5,555 bases of DNA, taken from contig JAISDH010000047.1 in the NCBI GenBank assembly GCA_031264975.1, positions 1 through 5,555 on the forward strand, in the 5' to 3' direction. Below are positions 3,763 through 5,555 of the stretch, piece by piece; the stretch's first letter is position 1, and every line of letters begins with the position of its first letter. Source of the DNA: Bacteroidales bacterium. Its GTDB lineage: Bacteria; Bacteroidota; Bacteroidia; Bacteroidales; WCHB1-69. The notes beneath the pieces were generated by a model, which saw nothing but the letters and a program-made list of their open reading frames with translations, made no database searches and had not been told where the DNA came from. The position numbers were made by a program, and so were the translations under genes.

Positions 3763-5496
3763 ATGGCAAACTTTTTTTTAGATAACGAACATTTGAAATT
3801 TCATTTGACGCATCCGCTCATGAAACGTATTGTACAGATGAAAGAAAATGACTATACAGAGGCGCAATCTTATGTTACGGCTCCCATTGACTTTGAAGAT
3901 GCGATGGATACATACGAACAGGTATTGGAAATCATAGGAGAAATATGCGCCGACGTCATCGCACCGAATGCTGAAAGTGTTGATGAGGAAGGACCTCAAT
4001 TGGTTTGTAATGAAGTGATGTATGCTTGCGGAACACAACAAAATCATGAAGCGCTGATAAATGCGGGAGTGTATGCGATTTATCTCCCCAGAAAATACAA
4101 GGGACTTAATTTTCCGATGATACCTTATGTGGTTGCCAATGAATTAATATCTCGTGCTGATTGCAGTTTTGCCAATATATGGGGATTGCAGGATTGTGCG
4201 GAAACTATTTATGAATTTGCTTCGGAAGAACTCAAAGATAAATATTTACCCATGATTAATCTGGGTTACACCTGTTCGATGGACTTAACAGAGCCGGATG
4301 CAGGGTCGGATTTACAGGCGGTTCAATTGAAGGCTACTTTTGATGAAGAATCAAATTGCTGGAGACTTAACGGAGTAAAACGTTTCATTACAAATGGAGA
4401 TGCGGATATTAAATTGGTATTGGCTCGTTCGGAAGAGGGGACGAAAGATGCAAGAGGACTTTCCTATTTTTTGTACGACAGGAAAGACAAAGCCATAACT
4501 ATTCGCCGACTCGAACACAAATTGGGAATTAAAGGTTCTCCAACCTGTGAACTCGTATTTAATAATGCGCCTGCTCAATTGTTGGGAGAACGGCGTATGG
4601 GATTAATAAAGTATGTAATGACGCTTATGAATGGGGCGCGTTTGGGCATAGGCGCTCAATCGGTTGGTCTTGCAGAAGCGGCTTGCAGAGAAGCGGAAAA
4701 GTACGCCGGAGAACGGGAGCAGTTTGGAAAAAAGATACTTAAATTCCCTGCCGTTTTTGAAATGTTATCCAACATGCGGACGAAAACAAATGCAATGCGC
4801 TCTTTACTATACGAAACAAGTCGGTTTGTGGATATACAAAAGCTCTTTGAAGACAAAGCAAGAACCCGCACGCTTACGCAGGAAGAGCGTACTGAAATGA
4901 AATATTTCCAACGTTTGGCGGATGTTTATACGCCAATGTTAAAGCTGGTTTCAAGCGAATATTGTAATCAGATAACATACGACGCCATGCAAATTCATGG
5001 AGGAACGGGGTTTATGCAAGATTTTCCCATTGAACGTATGTATCGAGACGCTCGTATTACGTCCATTTATGAGGGTACTTCACAGTTGCAGGTAGTGGCG
5101 GCTATTCGTGGCGTGGGAAGCGGCGTTTTCCTGAATAAGATAAAAGAATATGAAGCCGAATCCATAAATCCTGACTTGCAACCGCTCAAAGAACAACTCA
5201 TAGATATGACTTCCCGCTGTGAAAAGGCAATTGAAAAGGCAAAAGGATATGAAAACTCGGAAATGTACGATTTAGTAGCCCGTCGTTTGGTGGAAAGTAT
5301 TGCCAATATTATTATGGGATATTTGTTGGTATTGGATGCGAATCGGAGCAGTGTTTACACTCATTCGGCGCGTATTTTTATTGCCATGACGAATGCCCAA
5401 AACAGAGAAAAAGAAGCATTTATTCATTCTTTTTCCGACAAAGAACTCGCGTCCTATAAAACGACGTCAGGACTTTCTTGTGAAGAACTACTATAA
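3763..5496 (+). CDS. Acyl-CoA dehydrogenase, long type with C-terminal extension
   Basis: FAD-dependent alpha,beta-dehydrogenation of an acyl-CoA thioester, with ETF as electron partner. The core domains appear in order: an N-terminal helical region (~45-165), the beta domain with MDLTEPDAGSDL (173-184) and FITNGDADIKLVLAR (208-222), and the C-terminal helical domain with signature QIHGGTGFMQDFPIERMYRD (410-429). Glu437 in IYEGTS (435-440) is at the position of the catalytic base of medium-chain enzymes (Glu376 of MCAD). At 577 residues it exceeds the ~380 of short/medium-chain enzymes. The surplus is a long N-terminus, an inserted charged helix (~355-382) and a helical C-terminal extension (~455-577), as in the FadE/DmdC-like group with an acyl-CoA_dh_C domain. 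It is the third gene of the operon, 38 nt after etfA. No thiolase, crotonase or CoA-transferase gene is nearby, so chain length and direction (oxidation or enoyl-CoA reduction) are open. Codons 4-6 contain a run of eight T. Confidence 0.95.
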   Translation: MANFFLDNEHLKFHLTHPLMKRIVQMKENDYTEAQSYVTAPIDFEDAMDTYEQVLEIIGEICADVIAPNAESVDEEGPQLVCNEVMYACGTQQNHEALINAGVYAIYLPRKYKGLNFPMIPYVVANELISRADCSFANIWGLQDCAETIYEFASEELKDKYLPMINLGYTCSMDLTEPDAGSDLQAVQLKATFDEESNCWRLNGVKRFITNGDADIKLVLARSEEGTKDARGLSYFLYDRKDKAITIRRLEHKLGIKGSPTCELVFNNAPAQLLGERRMGLIKYVMTLMNGARLGIGAQSVGLAEAACREAEKYAGEREQFGKKILKFPAVFEMLSNMRTKTNAMRSLLYETSRFVDIQKLFEDKARTRTLTQEERTEMKYFQRLADVYTPMLKLVSSEYCNQITYDAMQIHGGTGFMQDFPIERMYRDARITSIYEGTSQLQVVAAIRGVGSGVFLNKIKEYEAESINPDLQPLKEQLIDMTSRCEKAIEKAKGYENSEMYDLVARRLVESIANIIMGYLLVLDANRSSVYTHSARIFIAMTNAQNREKEAFIHSFSDKELASYKTTSGLSCEELL

Positions 5497-5520
5497 GATT
5501 GACATAACTTTTAGTTTTTG

Positions 5521-5554
5521 AAGGGGGAGGATTCTAACGAGTTCTCCCCTTTTT
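5521..5554 (+). terminator. Rho-independent terminator of the etf-acyl-CoA dehydrogenase operon
   Basis: Positions 5521-5531 and 5542-5552 form a continuous 11-bp stem with two G-U pairs and a G/C core (GGGG-CCCC), a 10-nt loop and a T-run at 5550-5554. It begins 24 nt after the stop codon of the dehydrogenase gene. The window ends one base after the T-run, so a longer tail cannot be judged. Confidence 0.85.
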
Positions 5555-5555
5555 G

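Overview
The window looks like chromosomal DNA of a Bacteroidetes (probably Bacteroidales) bacterium. The evidence is a TAnnTTTG-type -7 promoter box, A/T-rich leaders without clear Shine-Dalgarno sequences, an etfB-etfA-long acyl-CoA dehydrogenase gene order that I remember from this phylum, and a SUMF1/FGE-fold protein of the kind common there. No 16S or other taxonomic marker is present, so the phylum is an inference.

Layout. (1) 1-585: the 3' end of a gene for a formylglycine-generating-enzyme-like (SUMF1, C-type-lectin fold) protein. Its last ~30 residues match the scaffold of the variable region found in targets of diversity-generating retroelements (DGRs), and the codons at the would-be variable positions are strikingly poor in adenine. 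(2) 586-720: a spacer with a long hairpin whose outer stem is 22 bp. (3) About 772-1572: a non-coding array of modular composite repeats. The modules are GCAACAR heptamers, purine-rich RAGGGCGA-like octamers, a fixed AAAATAACGCT link, exactly four ACTYGTYY octamers, and a 119-bp inverted-repeat element (two full copies and one truncated). Long open frames cross this array but are not genes. (4) 1573-1800: a spacer holding the likely promoter of the next operon. (5) 1801-5496: a co-directional three-gene operon, etfB, etfA and a long (577-residue) acyl-CoA dehydrogenase, closed by a rho-independent terminator at 5521-5554.

How the genes work together. The acyl-CoA dehydrogenase should oxidise an acyl-CoA to the enoyl-CoA, or run in reverse, and exchange electrons with the EtfA/EtfB heterodimer encoded just upstream. 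The EtfB nucleotide-binding loop (DGDTAQVGP) resembles that of the clostridial, electron-bifurcating ETFs more than the mitochondrial type, so an anaerobic role is plausible but unproven. The acyl substrate cannot be told from the sequence.

The two most unusual items are the DGR-like C-terminus at the left edge and the modular repeat array. No reverse transcriptase or template repeat lies in the window, so the DGR idea rests on the target side alone.
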